Shown here: positions 1 through 6,934 of the stretch, piece by piece
Position numbering within the stretch: the first letter of the stretch is position 1
Layout of the letters: each line of letters begins with the position of its first letter
Assembly: GCA_947454585.1 (NCBI GenBank)
Contig: CANGML010000082.1
Coordinates: 1 to 7,184 of the forward strand
Reading direction: 5' to 3'
Length of the DNA: 7,184 nucleotides
DNA from: Comamonadaceae bacterium
Lineage (GTDB): Bacteria; Pseudomonadota; Gammaproteobacteria; Burkholderiales; Burkholderiaceae_C
Program-made: the position numbers and the translations under genes
Notes under the pieces: model-generated
The model's database searches: none
Told to the model about the DNA's origin: nothing
What the model saw: only the letters and a program-made list of their open reading frames with translations

Positions 1-1784
1 ATGTAGACATGCTTGAACGGGACGCGACCTGTGAAGTGCGTGGTCATCATGATCATGCGGGCGACCCAGAAGAAGATGATGTCGTAGCCGGTGACCAACA
101 CGCTGCTTGGCAGGTACAGGTCGTAGTCGCTTTGTTGGCGCTCACGGGTTCCGAGGGCGTGCGCACTGGAGACGGTCTTGCTCCTCTTCGCTTCGCTCAG
201 AATGTCGCTGCGCCCATCCCCAGCGCCCACGCCCTCGGAGCCAGCGGACCAGCCTAGCGTGGAGAAAGGCACGAGCGCTGACGAGTACCACGTGTCCAAT
301 ACGTCTTCGTCGCGCTTGAGTGTTTTGCCGGGTGAGACCTTGTCAGCTTGTGCTTGGGCTTCGGCTTCATCACGCGCCACGTAGACCTTGCCGTCTTCGT
401 CGTACCACGCGGGGATTTGATGGCCCCACCACAACTGGCGCGAGATACACCAGTCTTGGATGTTGTTCATCCACTGGTTGTAGGTGTTGACCCAGTTTTC
501 GGGGACGAAGCTCACTTCCCCAGATTGCACCGCGTCGATGGCTTTTTGCGCGATGCTCTTGCCGGTGGCGTCGCCTTTGCCGACTTGGTTCATGGCGACA
601 AACCATTGGTCAGTCAACATGGGCTCGATCACTTGGCCTGTGCGCGCGCAGCGCGGCACCATGAGTTTGTGTTTTTTCACCTCCACCAACGCGCCTGCGG
701 CGTCGAGGTCGGCCACCACGGCTTTGCGGGCCACGAAGCGGTCGAGGCCACGGTATTTTTCTGGCGCATTGCCGTTGATGGTCGCATCGAGGTTGAGCAC
801 ACAAATCATGTCCAACTGGTGGCGCTGGCCCACGGCGTAGTCGTTGGTGTCGTGCGCGGGTGTGACCTTGACCACACCGGTGCCAAAGGCTTTGTCGACG
901 TACTCGTCGGCAATCACGGGAATGGTGCGGTGGCACAAAGGCAGATTCACGTGCTTGCCAATGAGGTGCTGGTAGCGTTCATCGTCGGGGTGCACCATCA
1001 CGGCCACGTCGCCCAACAAGGTTTCCGGGCGGGTGGTAGCCACGGTCAATGAACCGCTGCCTGCAGCCGCAAGGCTGCCATCGGTGTCTACGAGGTCATA
1101 CCGGATGTGCCACATCGAACCGTCTTCTTCCTCACTCTCGACTTCCAGGTCCGACACCGCGCTCATGAGCACCGGGTCCCAGTTGACCAAGCGCTTGCCG
1201 CGGTAGATCAGGCCTTGCTCGTACAACTGCACAAAGGTTTCGGTCACGGTTTGGGACAGCTTGGGATCCATCGTGAAGTACTCGCGGCTCCAGTCCACAC
1301 TGTCGCCCATGCGGCGCATTTGGTGGGTGATGGTGCTGCCCGATGCTTCTTTCCACTCCCACACCTTGCTCACAAAGTTTTTGCGCGCTTCAGCAGGGGT
1401 GGGGCCCATGTCGTGGCGGCTGATGCCTTGGGCTTGCAGCTGACGCTCCACCACGATTTGGGTGGCAATGCCGGCGTGGTCGGTGCCAGGAATCCAGGCG
1501 GTGTTGAAGCCCGACATGCGGTGGTAACGCGTCAGGCTGTCCATGATGGTTTGGTTGAAGGCATGGCCCATGTGCAGTGTGCCGGTCACATTGGGTGGTG
1601 GTAACTGAATGGCGAAGGCGGGGGCATCCGTCGACGGTGTGCCCGTGCCACGAAAGCCCGCCACGCCATAACCACGTTTTTCCCACTCGGGGCCCCAATG
1701 GGCTTCGAGGGCGGCAGGTTCGAACGATTTGGACAGGCTTTCCAGGCCAGGTTGTTCGAGGGGGAGGGTGGGCGTGTTGCTCAT
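1..1784 (-). CDS. valS: Valyl-tRNA synthetase, N-terminal 594 residues (3' end beyond window)
   Basis: Class I aminoacyl-tRNA synthetase that charges tRNA-Val with valine in the cytoplasm. The frame is open from ATG at 1784 to the left edge. In order it shows [13 protein letters not shown] (about residues 62-74, the HIGH signature), [13 protein letters not shown] (97-109), the editing (CP1) domain with [13 protein letters not shown] (247-259) and [16 protein letters not shown] (301-316), then [18 protein letters not shown] (444-461), [19 protein letters not shown] (494-512) and [20 protein letters not shown] (558-577). The KMSKS loop and the anticodon-binding and coiled-coil C-terminus lie outside the window; the family is usually about 900-1000 residues. 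The start gives a typical betaproteobacterial N-terminus, although no strong Shine-Dalgarno precedes it. Oddity: residues 515-546 are encoded by a 96-bp imperfect palindrome that looks inserted in frame. The gene is divergent from yaaA. The identification is essentially certain. Confidence 0.97.
   Translation of the reverse strand, partial: MSNTPTLPLEQPGLESLSKSFEPAALEAHWGPEWEKRGYGVAGFRGTGTPSTDAPAFAIQLPPPNVTGTLHMGHAFNQTIMDSLTRYHRMSGFNTAWIPGTDHAGIATQIVVERQLQAQGISRHDMGPTPAEARKNFVSKVWEWKEASGSTITHQMRRMGDSVDWSREYFTMDPKLSQTVTETFVQLYEQGLIYRGKRLVNWDPVLMSAVSDLEVESEEEDGSMWHIRYDLVDTDGSLAAAGSGSLTVATTRPETLLGDVAVMVHPDDERYQHLIGKHVNLPLCHRTIPVIADEYVDKAFGTGVVKVTPAHDTNDYAVGQRHQLDMICVLNLDATINGNAPEKYRGLDRFVARKAVVADLDAAGALVEVKKHKLMVPRCARTGQVIEPMLTDQWFVAMNQVGKGDATGKSIAQKAIDAVQSGEVSFVPENWVNTYNQWMNNIQDWCISRQLWWGHQIPAWYDEDGKVYVARDEAEAQAQADKVSPGKTLKRDEDVLDTWYSSALVPFSTLGWSAGSEGVGAGDGRSDILSEAKRSKTVSSAHALGTRERQQSDYDLYLPSSVLVTGYDIIFFWVARMIMMTTHFTGRVPFKHVY
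147..242. repeat. Imperfect palindromic element inserted in frame within valS
   Basis: Arms 151-175 and 214-238 are inverted repeats of 25 nt with 4 mismatches; the outer 11 nt (CCGAGGGCGTG) match perfectly. Pairing extends to 147 and 242 with one GT-type mismatch at 149/240. The 38-nt loop (176-213) contains CTTCGCTTCGCTCAGAATG on the plus strand, a string that, from memory, resembles dispersed repeats in several bacterial genomes. The extended element is 96 nt, exactly 32 codons, and begins and ends on valS codon boundaries (residues 515-546). It adds a polar, glycine/serine-rich stretch with no stop codon between STLGW and DYDLYLPSS. No target-site duplication is evident. The inverted repeat is directly visible; mobile origin is inference. 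Confidence 0.75.
1063..1078. repeat. Perfect 6-bp hairpin with GCAA loop inside valS editing domain
   Basis: GCAGCC and GGCTGC flank a GCAA loop (a GNRA-type tetraloop if transcribed from the plus strand). It encodes ValS residues about 236-241 (GSLAAA), within the loop that precedes TVATTRPET. That loop varies in length in the family, so it is a tolerant site. It could be a second, smaller palindromic repeat or simple chance. Confidence 0.4.
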
Positions 1785-1891
1785 GTCTAGGGGATGCCGT
1801 TGGGCCTGAGGGCGAAAAGTCCCATTTTACCTAGGGGAACTGTCCTCTGACCCCGATAATTCAGGCTTTGTTGTGACGCTTCATCTGCCCT
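1785..1891. promoter_or_regulatory. Divergent valS/yaaA intergenic region with two candidate -10 boxes
   Basis: This 107-bp spacer must hold the promoters for both divergent genes. Facing yaaA, GATAAT at 1855-1860 matches 5 of 6 bases of the sigma-70 -10 consensus and would give a leader of about 25 nt. Facing valS, TAAAAT (1829 down to 1824, minus strand) also matches 5 of 6 and would give a leader of about 30-35 nt. No convincing -35 hexamer lies at 16-18 bp for either. The stretch 1834-1854 (GGGGAACTG...GACCCC) has GGGG/CCCC ends and lies between the two boxes. No OxyR-type site was recognised for yaaA. Confidence 0.35.
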
Positions 1892-2665
1892 ATGTTGTTT
1901 TTGCTTTCCCCTGCCAAAGCCCTTGACTACGAGACCCCTGTGGGCGATGTGCCGCACACGCAGCCTTTGTTTGTGAAGCAATCGGCTGAGCTGATCGAGA
2001 TCTTGAAGGACAAGCCCCCTCAAGATATTGCCAGCTTGATGAGCTTGAGCGATGCGCTCGCCAGTCTCAATGTGGCACGCTACCAAGCGTGGGTACCGAA
2101 GTTCTCCGCGAAAAATGCCAAGCAAGCCGTGCTGGCCTTCAATGGCGATGTGTATGAGGGCTTAGATGCCAAATCCTTGAAGCCCAAAGACTTGACCTGG
2201 GCCCAAGACCACGTGGCGATCTTGAGTGGTCTGTATGGCGTGCTGCGACCGCTCGATTGGATGCAGCCCTACCGACTCGAAATGGGCACCGCCTTGGCCA
2301 ATGCAAAAGGCAACAACCTCTACAAATTTTGGGGCACACAAATTGCCGATTATTTGAACGAACGCCTGAGTGCGGAGCGCGATCCCATCATCGTCAACTT
2401 GGCCTCGCAAGAGTATTTCAAATCGGTAGATCGCAAAGCCCTCAAAGCCCGCGTGATTGAGTGCGTGTTTGAGGACTTCAAGGGCGGCAAATACAAAATC
2501 ATCAGCTTCAACGCCAAGCGTGCCAGAGGTTTGATGGCGCGCTATGCCGTGACCCACCAAGTCAAGACGCCCAAAGGTTTAGAGGGCTTCAACTTAGAGG
2601 GCTATGCCTTAGATGCCTCCGTCTCCGAGCCCGACCGCCAAGTCTTCCGCCGCAAATTGGATTGA
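1892..2665 (+). CDS. yaaA: Peroxide stress protein YaaA (UPF0246/DUF328 family)
   Basis: The protein has 257 residues, matching the usual length of about 258. Family landmarks in order are [14 protein letters not shown] at the N-terminus, [13 protein letters not shown] (81-93), [20 protein letters not shown] (111-130), NLYKFWG (142-148), [10 protein letters not shown] (168-177) and [17 protein letters not shown] (202-218). In E. coli YaaA is induced through OxyR and limits damage from peroxide by lowering free iron; structural work on the family reports DNA binding. It is a soluble cytoplasmic protein with no signal peptide. The start is fixed by the characteristic N-terminus, because no clear Shine-Dalgarno is present. 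It is probably co-transcribed with queF, which begins 8 nt after its stop. Its regulation cannot be read from the upstream DNA. Confidence 0.95.
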   Translation: MLFLLSPAKALDYETPVGDVPHTQPLFVKQSAELIEILKDKPPQDIASLMSLSDALASLNVARYQAWVPKFSAKNAKQAVLAFNGDVYEGLDAKSLKPKDLTWAQDHVAILSGLYGVLRPLDWMQPYRLEMGTALANAKGNNLYKFWGTQIADYLNERLSAERDPIIVNLASQEYFKSVDRKALKARVIECVFEDFKGGKYKIISFNAKRARGLMARYAVTHQVKTPKGLEGFNLEGYALDASVSEPDRQVFRRKLD

Positions 2666-2673
2666 GTTTCTCG

Positions 2674-3519
2674 ATGAACACGCCTGAACAATCGCAACTC
2701 GGTAAATCGTCGGCCTATGTGGACCAGTACGACGCGTCTTTGCTGTTTCCCATTCCGCGTCAGGTCAAGCGGGACGAAATTGGCGTGCCCGCGCAGCCCC
2801 CGTTTTTCGGTGCAGATTTGTGGACGGCTTATGAGCTGAGTTGGCTCAACACGCGCGGCAAGCCTCACGTCGCGCTGGCCCGCATCACGGTGCCCGCTGA
2901 ATCGACCCACATCATTGAGAGCAAATCGTTCAAGCTGTACTTGAACAGCTTCAACAACACCCGCATCGACGACGTGGCTGAATTGCAAGCGCGCCTGCGT
3001 CACGACTTGAGTGCCGCCATTTGGCAGGGCGACGCTGTCAAAGCCAGCGTGGGCGTGCAACTGGTGTTGCCCGATCAGTTCGACCGTGAACCCATCCACG
3101 AACTCGATGGTGTGAGTCTGGATCGTTTGGATTTGGACTGCGACCAGTACCAACCCAATCCAGAGTTACTCACCGCCAATGTCAACGAAGCGCCCACCAC
3201 CGAAACACTGACCAGCAACTTGCTCAAAAGCAATTGCTTGGTGACCGGGCAGCCTGACTGGGGCAGTGTGCGCATCAGTTACACCGGCCCGCAAATTGAC
3301 CAAGCGGGTTTGTTGCGCTACCTCGTGAGTTTTAGAAACCACAACGAGTTCCACGAGCAATGTGTGGAGCGCATCTTCATGGACATCACACGCCAGTGCA
3401 AACCATTGCGCCTAGAGGTGTATGCGCGCTACACACGTCGGGGTGGTTTGGACATCAACCCATGGCGCACCAGCCACCCGCAAGCCATGCCGCCTAACCT
3501 GCGCACGGCACGTCAGTGA
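2674..3519 (+). CDS. queF: NADPH-dependent 7-cyano-7-deazaguanine reductase (QueF, long form)
   Basis: QueF reduces the nitrile of preQ0 to the aminomethyl group of preQ1 using NADPH, a late step in queuosine tRNA modification. The 281 residues correspond to the two-domain long form (E. coli 282). Visible features are the substrate-binding [16 protein letters not shown] (82-97), the catalytic block [12 protein letters not shown] with nucleophile Cys188 and Asp195, and [10 protein letters not shown] with His227 and Glu228; the C-terminus has [16 protein letters not shown] chose ATG 2674, 8 nt after the yaaA stop. An in-frame TTG at 2662 would overlap yaaA by 4 nt and add MSFS, which is less likely. 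Other queuosine genes are not in view. It converges on the regulator gene across 11 nt with no visible terminator. Confidence 0.96.
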   Translation: MNTPEQSQLGKSSAYVDQYDASLLFPIPRQVKRDEIGVPAQPPFFGADLWTAYELSWLNTRGKPHVALARITVPAESTHIIESKSFKLYLNSFNNTRIDDVAELQARLRHDLSAAIWQGDAVKASVGVQLVLPDQFDREPIHELDGVSLDRLDLDCDQYQPNPELLTANVNEAPTTETLTSNLLKSNCLVTGQPDWGSVRISYTGPQIDQAGLLRYLVSFRNHNEFHEQCVERIFMDITRQCKPLRLEVYARYTRRGGLDINPWRTSHPQAMPPNLRTARQ

Positions 3520-3530
3520 GGCCGCTTATT

Positions 3531-4607
3531 TCAGCTGCGTAAGGCTTTCACAAACAAGTCGGTCAGCTTGGGGCAAAACAGCGAACCCTTGTTGCTCAGA
3601 ATCACGTGCAAGGCGTTTTCTGGTGCGTAGTGGGCCATGGCGAAGTCACCCGATTGCAGCTCCTCATAGGCTTCGGCGATGGCCACAATCCGTGCGCCTA
3701 TAGGAATTTCTTGTCCCGCCAGCCCATCCGGAAAACCCGTGCCATCGAAGTGTTCGTGGTGCGAGCGGATGATGGCGGCCACCTCTTTCATGTCTTCTAA
3801 CGTGTTCAGTGTGGCTTCGCCCATGGTGACATGCGTGCGGTACACCTGGGCATCTTCAATGTGCAGCTGAATGGTTTTGTTGTTCAACACACGGTCGTTG
3901 AGACCAATTTTCCCGATGTCGTGCAGCAGACCTGCAATGAAGATGGACTGGCATTCTTTGTCATCTAAGCCCGCTAATTTGGCTGTCTTCATGGACAACT
4001 TGGCCACACGACGCGAGTGCGGCAGTAAGTCAGGCCGGCGCAACACCAACAAGTTGGAAAAGGCTTTGATGGTCGATACATACGCGGCGCGTAAATCGTG
4101 CGTACGCGCTTGCACGCGAGATTCCAGCGTGTCGACCATCTCGTTGAGCGGGGCTTTTTGTGCCACGGCCAATGCTTCTAAGCGCTCATGCGCACCGGCC
4201 AAGTTGCCAAAAGCAATGGCTGATTTGATGGTACTGAGCAGCTCTTCATCGTTCCAAGGCTTGGCGATGTAACGGTAAATCGCACCTTGGTTGATGGCTT
4301 CAATGGCCCCCGCTAAATCCGATGCGCCAGTGAGCAGCAGGCACATGGTGCGCGGCCATTGCTGGCGAACTTTGTCAAGCAGTGCCTTGCCATCCATGCC
4401 TGGCATTTGCATATCCGAAATGATGACGTTCACGGTATCTTTTGCCAGCAACTCAAGTGCTTTTTCGCCGCTCTCGGCGCTCAAGACTTGAAAGCCTTCC
4501 AGCGACAACATGCGGCGCAAGGCGGACAAGATGTTGGGCTCATCGTCCACGCACAACACTTTGTATTGGCTGGCATCAAACGATTGATTCTGAGAGGTCA
4601 TGGTCAT
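3531..4607 (-). CDS. Response regulator, REC plus HD-GYP-type output domain
   Basis: The 358-residue protein starts with a receiver domain (about 14-135): acidic pair Asp21/Asp22, phosphoacceptor Asp65 in IISDMQMPGMDG, Thr93 and Lys116 in AKPW. A helical linker (140-180) leads to an HD-GYP-like domain (about 180-357). Visible there are His197 (PHSRR), the HD pair His229/Asp230 in LLHDIGKIGL, His259 (RTHVTMG), and HH 283-284 followed by GTGFP (289-293). Family members hydrolyse cyclic-di-GMP. Differences from the classic motif are GFP for GYP, Glu312 (AEAYEEL) for the metal-binding Asp, and Val188 where many members have Glu, so activity is uncertain. It starts 2 nt after the kinase gene and is surely its partner. 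The second ATG (4601) is 6 nt from AAGG and may be the true start. Confidence 0.92.
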   Translation of the reverse strand: MTMTSQNQSFDASQYKVLCVDDEPNILSALRRMLSLEGFQVLSAESGEKALELLAKDTVNVIISDMQMPGMDGKALLDKVRQQWPRTMCLLLTGASDLAGAIEAINQGAIYRYIAKPWNDEELLSTIKSAIAFGNLAGAHERLEALAVAQKAPLNEMVDTLESRVQARTHDLRAAYVSTIKAFSNLLVLRRPDLLPHSRRVAKLSMKTAKLAGLDDKECQSIFIAGLLHDIGKIGLNDRVLNNKTIQLHIEDAQVYRTHVTMGEATLNTLEDMKEVAAIIRSHHEHFDGTGFPDGLAGQEIPIGARIVAIAEAYEELQSGDFAMAHYAPENALHVILSNKGSLFCPKLTDLFVKALRS

Positions 4608-4615
4608 CCTTAGGC
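4601..4615 (-). promoter_or_regulatory. Shine-Dalgarno overlapping kinase stop, choosing between two regulator starts
   Basis: Read on the minus strand the junction is TAAGGATGACCATG. The kinase stop TAA runs into AAGG, which lies directly against the first ATG (4607) but 6 nt before the second ATG (4601). The spacing favours 4601, which would make the regulator 356 residues. The layout suggests translational coupling of kinase and regulator. Confidence 0.55.
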
Positions 4616-6025
4616 TGAAAGTTGTTGGATGGGCAGTGTGATTTTGAAGGTGGTGCTCACGCCCACTTGGCTGTCGACGTCAAGGGTGCCACGGTGCTGT
4701 TGAATTATTTTTTGAGAGACCGATAAGCCCAGCCCCGTGCCAACGCTCAGCGCTTTGGTGGTGAAAAAAGGATCGAAGATTTTTTTTAAATTTCCCGGCT
4801 CAATGCCTGGACCGTTGTCTTGCACTTGAATACACACGCACGAGTCGTCGCGGTGTGTCGAAATGTTTATCACGCCCATCTTGCCCTCAGGCATGGCTTG
4901 TGCAGCATTGACGATGAGGTTTAAAAAAACCTGATCAATTTGTGACGGCGCGCATTCGACTAGCGGCAAGTCGCCCAAATTCAATTGAATTTCTGCGCGA
5001 TTTTTTAAGGTGTTGCGCGCGATATTGAGTGTGGATTTCAAGCCTAGATGAATGTCTGCAGCCACAAAGTTGGTAGAAGCTTCGGTACGTGCGTAGTCCT
5101 TCAAATCTTGGATGATGACTTTGACACGGCCCAGTCCTTCTTGTGTTTCACGCAACAAGCTTCGTAAGTCATCGCGAACGAAGGCGTAGTTGAGTTTCAT
5201 TTTCAACGCCGTCATGTCGGCGTTGTCGGCCGCAGGGGCGTCTAGCATTTTTTCGTACACGGTCAAGTACTTTTGCAAGGTCGTCAGATTGGACGACACA
5301 TAGCCCACGGGGTTGTTGATTTCGTGGGCCACGCCGGCGGCCAACTCACCCAGCGAGGCCAGTTTTTCTGACTGCATCAAACGCTGGGTGGCTTCGTCAA
5401 ATTTGACTTCAAACATGTGCTCACGTTTGACGACGGTGAAATACGCGCGCCATAAAAATACCCCCAAGATGAGCAGGCCCGAGACCACTGACAGCCCGGA
5501 TAACAAGAGCGTTTGCTCACGAAGGCTGGCCAAATCGGCGCTGTTGAGTTCGTTGTAGGTTTGTAGTCTGACCCAGCCTTTGTCTGAGCCCAAACTCACC
5601 TTGGCCCACGTGGTGATGAAGGCGCTGTCCCGCGATTGCAATTCGGTTTGATCGGTCTTAGGTGTGTCGATCGAATAGACATCAAAAGTCAAATGCGGCG
5701 CTTGGCCCGGCTCACGCTTGAGCGCCGACAGCACCTTGCCCGTGGTGTCGGTCAGCATGACAGACGCCACTTCGATGTTGGACATGGTTTGCAAGATATG
5801 AGACTCGATGGAGGCGTAGTCTTTGAGCACTATTTGCTCGGTCACGGCAACCACGAGTGCGCGTGATAAGTTTTGCGACGTTTGGTACTTGGCTTTCCAG
5901 AGCAAACTTTTGGAATGCTCATGCGCAGCCAGACCTGAGCCAATTTGCAGCAGGGCCAGAGCCAAGCCAATGAAGAGGGCAGGCTTGATACTTTTCCACT
6001 GCGAAAAGGTCAGTTGTTCTGACAC
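4610..6025 (-). CDS. Membrane sensor histidine kinase with periplasmic domain
   Basis: The protein has 471 residues. Two transmembrane segments (about 15-33 and 174-193) bracket a periplasmic domain of about 140 residues that I cannot assign to a family. A short cytoplasmic helix leads to the dimerisation/phosphotransfer helices with phosphoacceptor His234 in GELAAGVAHEINNP. The helical hairpin is elongated (about 240-315), as in kinases of the HEINNPxGYVSSNL type. The ATP-binding domain is complete: N box NLIVNAAQAM (369-378), G1 DNGPGI (403-408), F box IFDPFFTTK (416-424) and G2 GTGLGLSVS (429-437). There is no attached receiver. The start is GTG at 6025, 1 nt after the binding-protein stop, with GGA 8 nt upstream. 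The genes on either side suggest that it senses the occupied PhnD-like protein and phosphorylates the REC-HD-GYP regulator. Confidence 0.95.
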   Translation of the reverse strand: MSEQLTFSQWKSIKPALFIGLALALLQIGSGLAAHEHSKSLLWKAKYQTSQNLSRALVVAVTEQIVLKDYASIESHILQTMSNIEVASVMLTDTTGKVLSALKREPGQAPHLTFDVYSIDTPKTDQTELQSRDSAFITTWAKVSLGSDKGWVRLQTYNELNSADLASLREQTLLLSGLSVVSGLLILGVFLWRAYFTVVKREHMFEVKFDEATQRLMQSEKLASLGELAAGVAHEINNPVGYVSSNLTTLQKYLTVYEKMLDAPAADNADMTALKMKLNYAFVRDDLRSLLRETQEGLGRVKVIIQDLKDYARTEASTNFVAADIHLGLKSTLNIARNTLKNRAEIQLNLGDLPLVECAPSQIDQVFLNLIVNAAQAMPEGKMGVINISTHRDDSCVCIQVQDNGPGIEPGNLKKIFDPFFTTKALSVGTGLGLSVSQKIIQQHRGTLDVDSQVGVSTTFKITLPIQQLSA

Positions 6026-6026
6026 G

Positions 6027-6878
6027 TCACGGTTCCGTCAAGACGAGGAATTTTTCGAGCTGCAAAGACTCCAAAGGTTTGTAGTGCTTGGCGTAAGTGA
6101 CGACCTGGGGTTTGCTGAGGTGGATACCTTCCAACAGCTTTCGCCCCTCCTCGTCTTGGGTGAGCTTGAGCATGGCTTTGAGAAACCGCTGGCGCACAGC
6201 CTCAGGGACAGAGGGGTGGGTGGCCAAGGGGTGAGGCGCATACGCCGGTGTTTCAAACAGCACGCGTAGTTGCTGTCGCACCTCTGGCGCCTCATTGTCG
6301 AGCGTGTTGTTCACACCGCCGCCGGCCAAGGCATCTTTGCCAATGACTGAGCGGTACACATTGCTGTGGTTTTTCACAAATACCGGTTGGATGTCGATCT
6401 TCTTTTTGGTCATTTCTGCGCGAATCAACAAAGATGCTGCAAAGGCATTGGGCGCAGGAAAAAAAATGGGCTTGCCCTTCAAGTCGTGCAGGCTTTGGAT
6501 CGGGCTGTCTGCGCGCACCACCAAAATACCCGTGAGGAGATCTGCGCTATCGGCCAGCAGGGGTTGGTACTTTTTCTTTTGGTGCGCCAGCACCGCGTGG
6601 TAGGGGTTAAGAAACACGAATTCAGGTGCGCCCTTAAGAAGCTTTTGCTCAAACTCTGGGATGGTGGGGGACACGCGTAACTCAAAACACATGCCCGTCT
6701 CATGACCCACGCGTTGCAGCAAGGGCGACCACGTGGTGTAAATTTTGGTGGCACTGAATTGAGGCACGACTTCGAAGCTGTAGACCTTGGAAGTGTTTTT
6801 CTCTCCCAAGCAGTCAGCTTGGACGGCGCTGCTCAAAATCAAGGCACTGGCAACGAGTCCATACAGTTGGCGCTTCAA
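6027..6878 (-). CDS. PhnD-like periplasmic substrate-binding protein
   Basis: The protein belongs to the phosphate/phosphite/phosphonate-type periplasmic binding proteins (PhnD-like). From the TTG at 6878 it has 283 residues with a normal signal peptide: KR, a hydrophobic stretch (about 5-17), and probable cleavage after AVQA (21). The Cys at 23 follows Asp, so no lipobox is present. Family marks are VVPQFSATKIYTTWSPLL (37-54), FVFLNPYHAVLAH (87-99), DLKGKPIFFPAPNAFAASLL (132-151), VYRSVIGKDALAGGGVNNT (174-192) and TPAYAPHPLATHP (210-222). A GTG at 6932 is also in frame, but its extra 18 codons are AT-rich with three ATA, one AGG and a TTA, whereas TTG 6878 has AAGGG 8 nt upstream. No permease or ATPase is adjacent; the next gene is a sensor kinase, so a sensing role is likely. 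The ligand is unknown. Confidence 0.9.
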   Translation of the reverse strand: MKRQLYGLVASALILSSAVQADCLGEKNTSKVYSFEVVPQFSATKIYTTWSPLLQRVGHETGMCFELRVSPTIPEFEQKLLKGAPEFVFLNPYHAVLAHQKKKYQPLLADSADLLTGILVVRADSPIQSLHDLKGKPIFFPAPNAFAASLLIRAEMTKKKIDIQPVFVKNHSNVYRSVIGKDALAGGGVNNTLDNEAPEVRQQLRVLFETPAYAPHPLATHPSVPEAVRQRFLKAMLKLTQDEEGRKLLEGIHLSKPQVVTYAKHYKPLESLQLEKFLVLTEP

Positions 6879-6934
6879 AGTGTGGACCCTTATCTTTGTT
6901 GAATTTATTATTTTTGAGCGTAAATTAATCACTC
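6879..6934 (-). promoter_or_regulatory. AT-rich leader and candidate promoter before the binding-protein gene
   Basis: Between the dinB stop and the preferred TTG start lies an AT-rich stretch (about 6898-6928) unlike the flanking coding sequence. AATAAT (6912 down to 6907, minus strand) matches 5 of 6 bases of a -10 box and would start transcription near 6900, just ahead of AAGGG (6891-6887), the ribosome-binding site for TTG 6878. No good -35 hexamer is seen. If GTG 6932 is the real start, this stretch is coding instead. Confidence 0.35.

Noticed and set aside
348..1052. Open frame of 234 codons on the plus strand
   Set aside because: It lies wholly antisense to the conserved valS frame and has a His/Val-rich composition typical of a mirrored GC-biased gene; no family features.
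1107..1604. Open frame of 165 codons on the plus strand
   Set aside because: Also antisense to conserved ValS motifs (it spans the HIGH-type signature on the other strand); no family features.
2662..2673. TTG start of queF overlapping yaaA
   Set aside because: ATG at 2674 gives the expected length and a normal short spacing; TTG adds only four non-conserved residues and no better ribosome-binding site.
2602..3153. Minus-strand open frame of 183 codons
   Set aside because: Antisense to queF and the end of yaaA, both conserved proteins; no recognisable domain.
4916..4931. AGGTTT-AAAA-AAACCT inverted repeat in the kinase gene
   Set aside because: Short, AT-rich and inside well-conserved coding sequence (N-box region); explained by Lys/Phe/Leu codons.
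6027..6878. Lipoprotein signal in the binding protein (Cys after AVQAD)
   Set aside because: The residue before Cys is Asp, which does not fit a lipobox; ordinary signal peptidase I cleavage after AVQA is more consistent.
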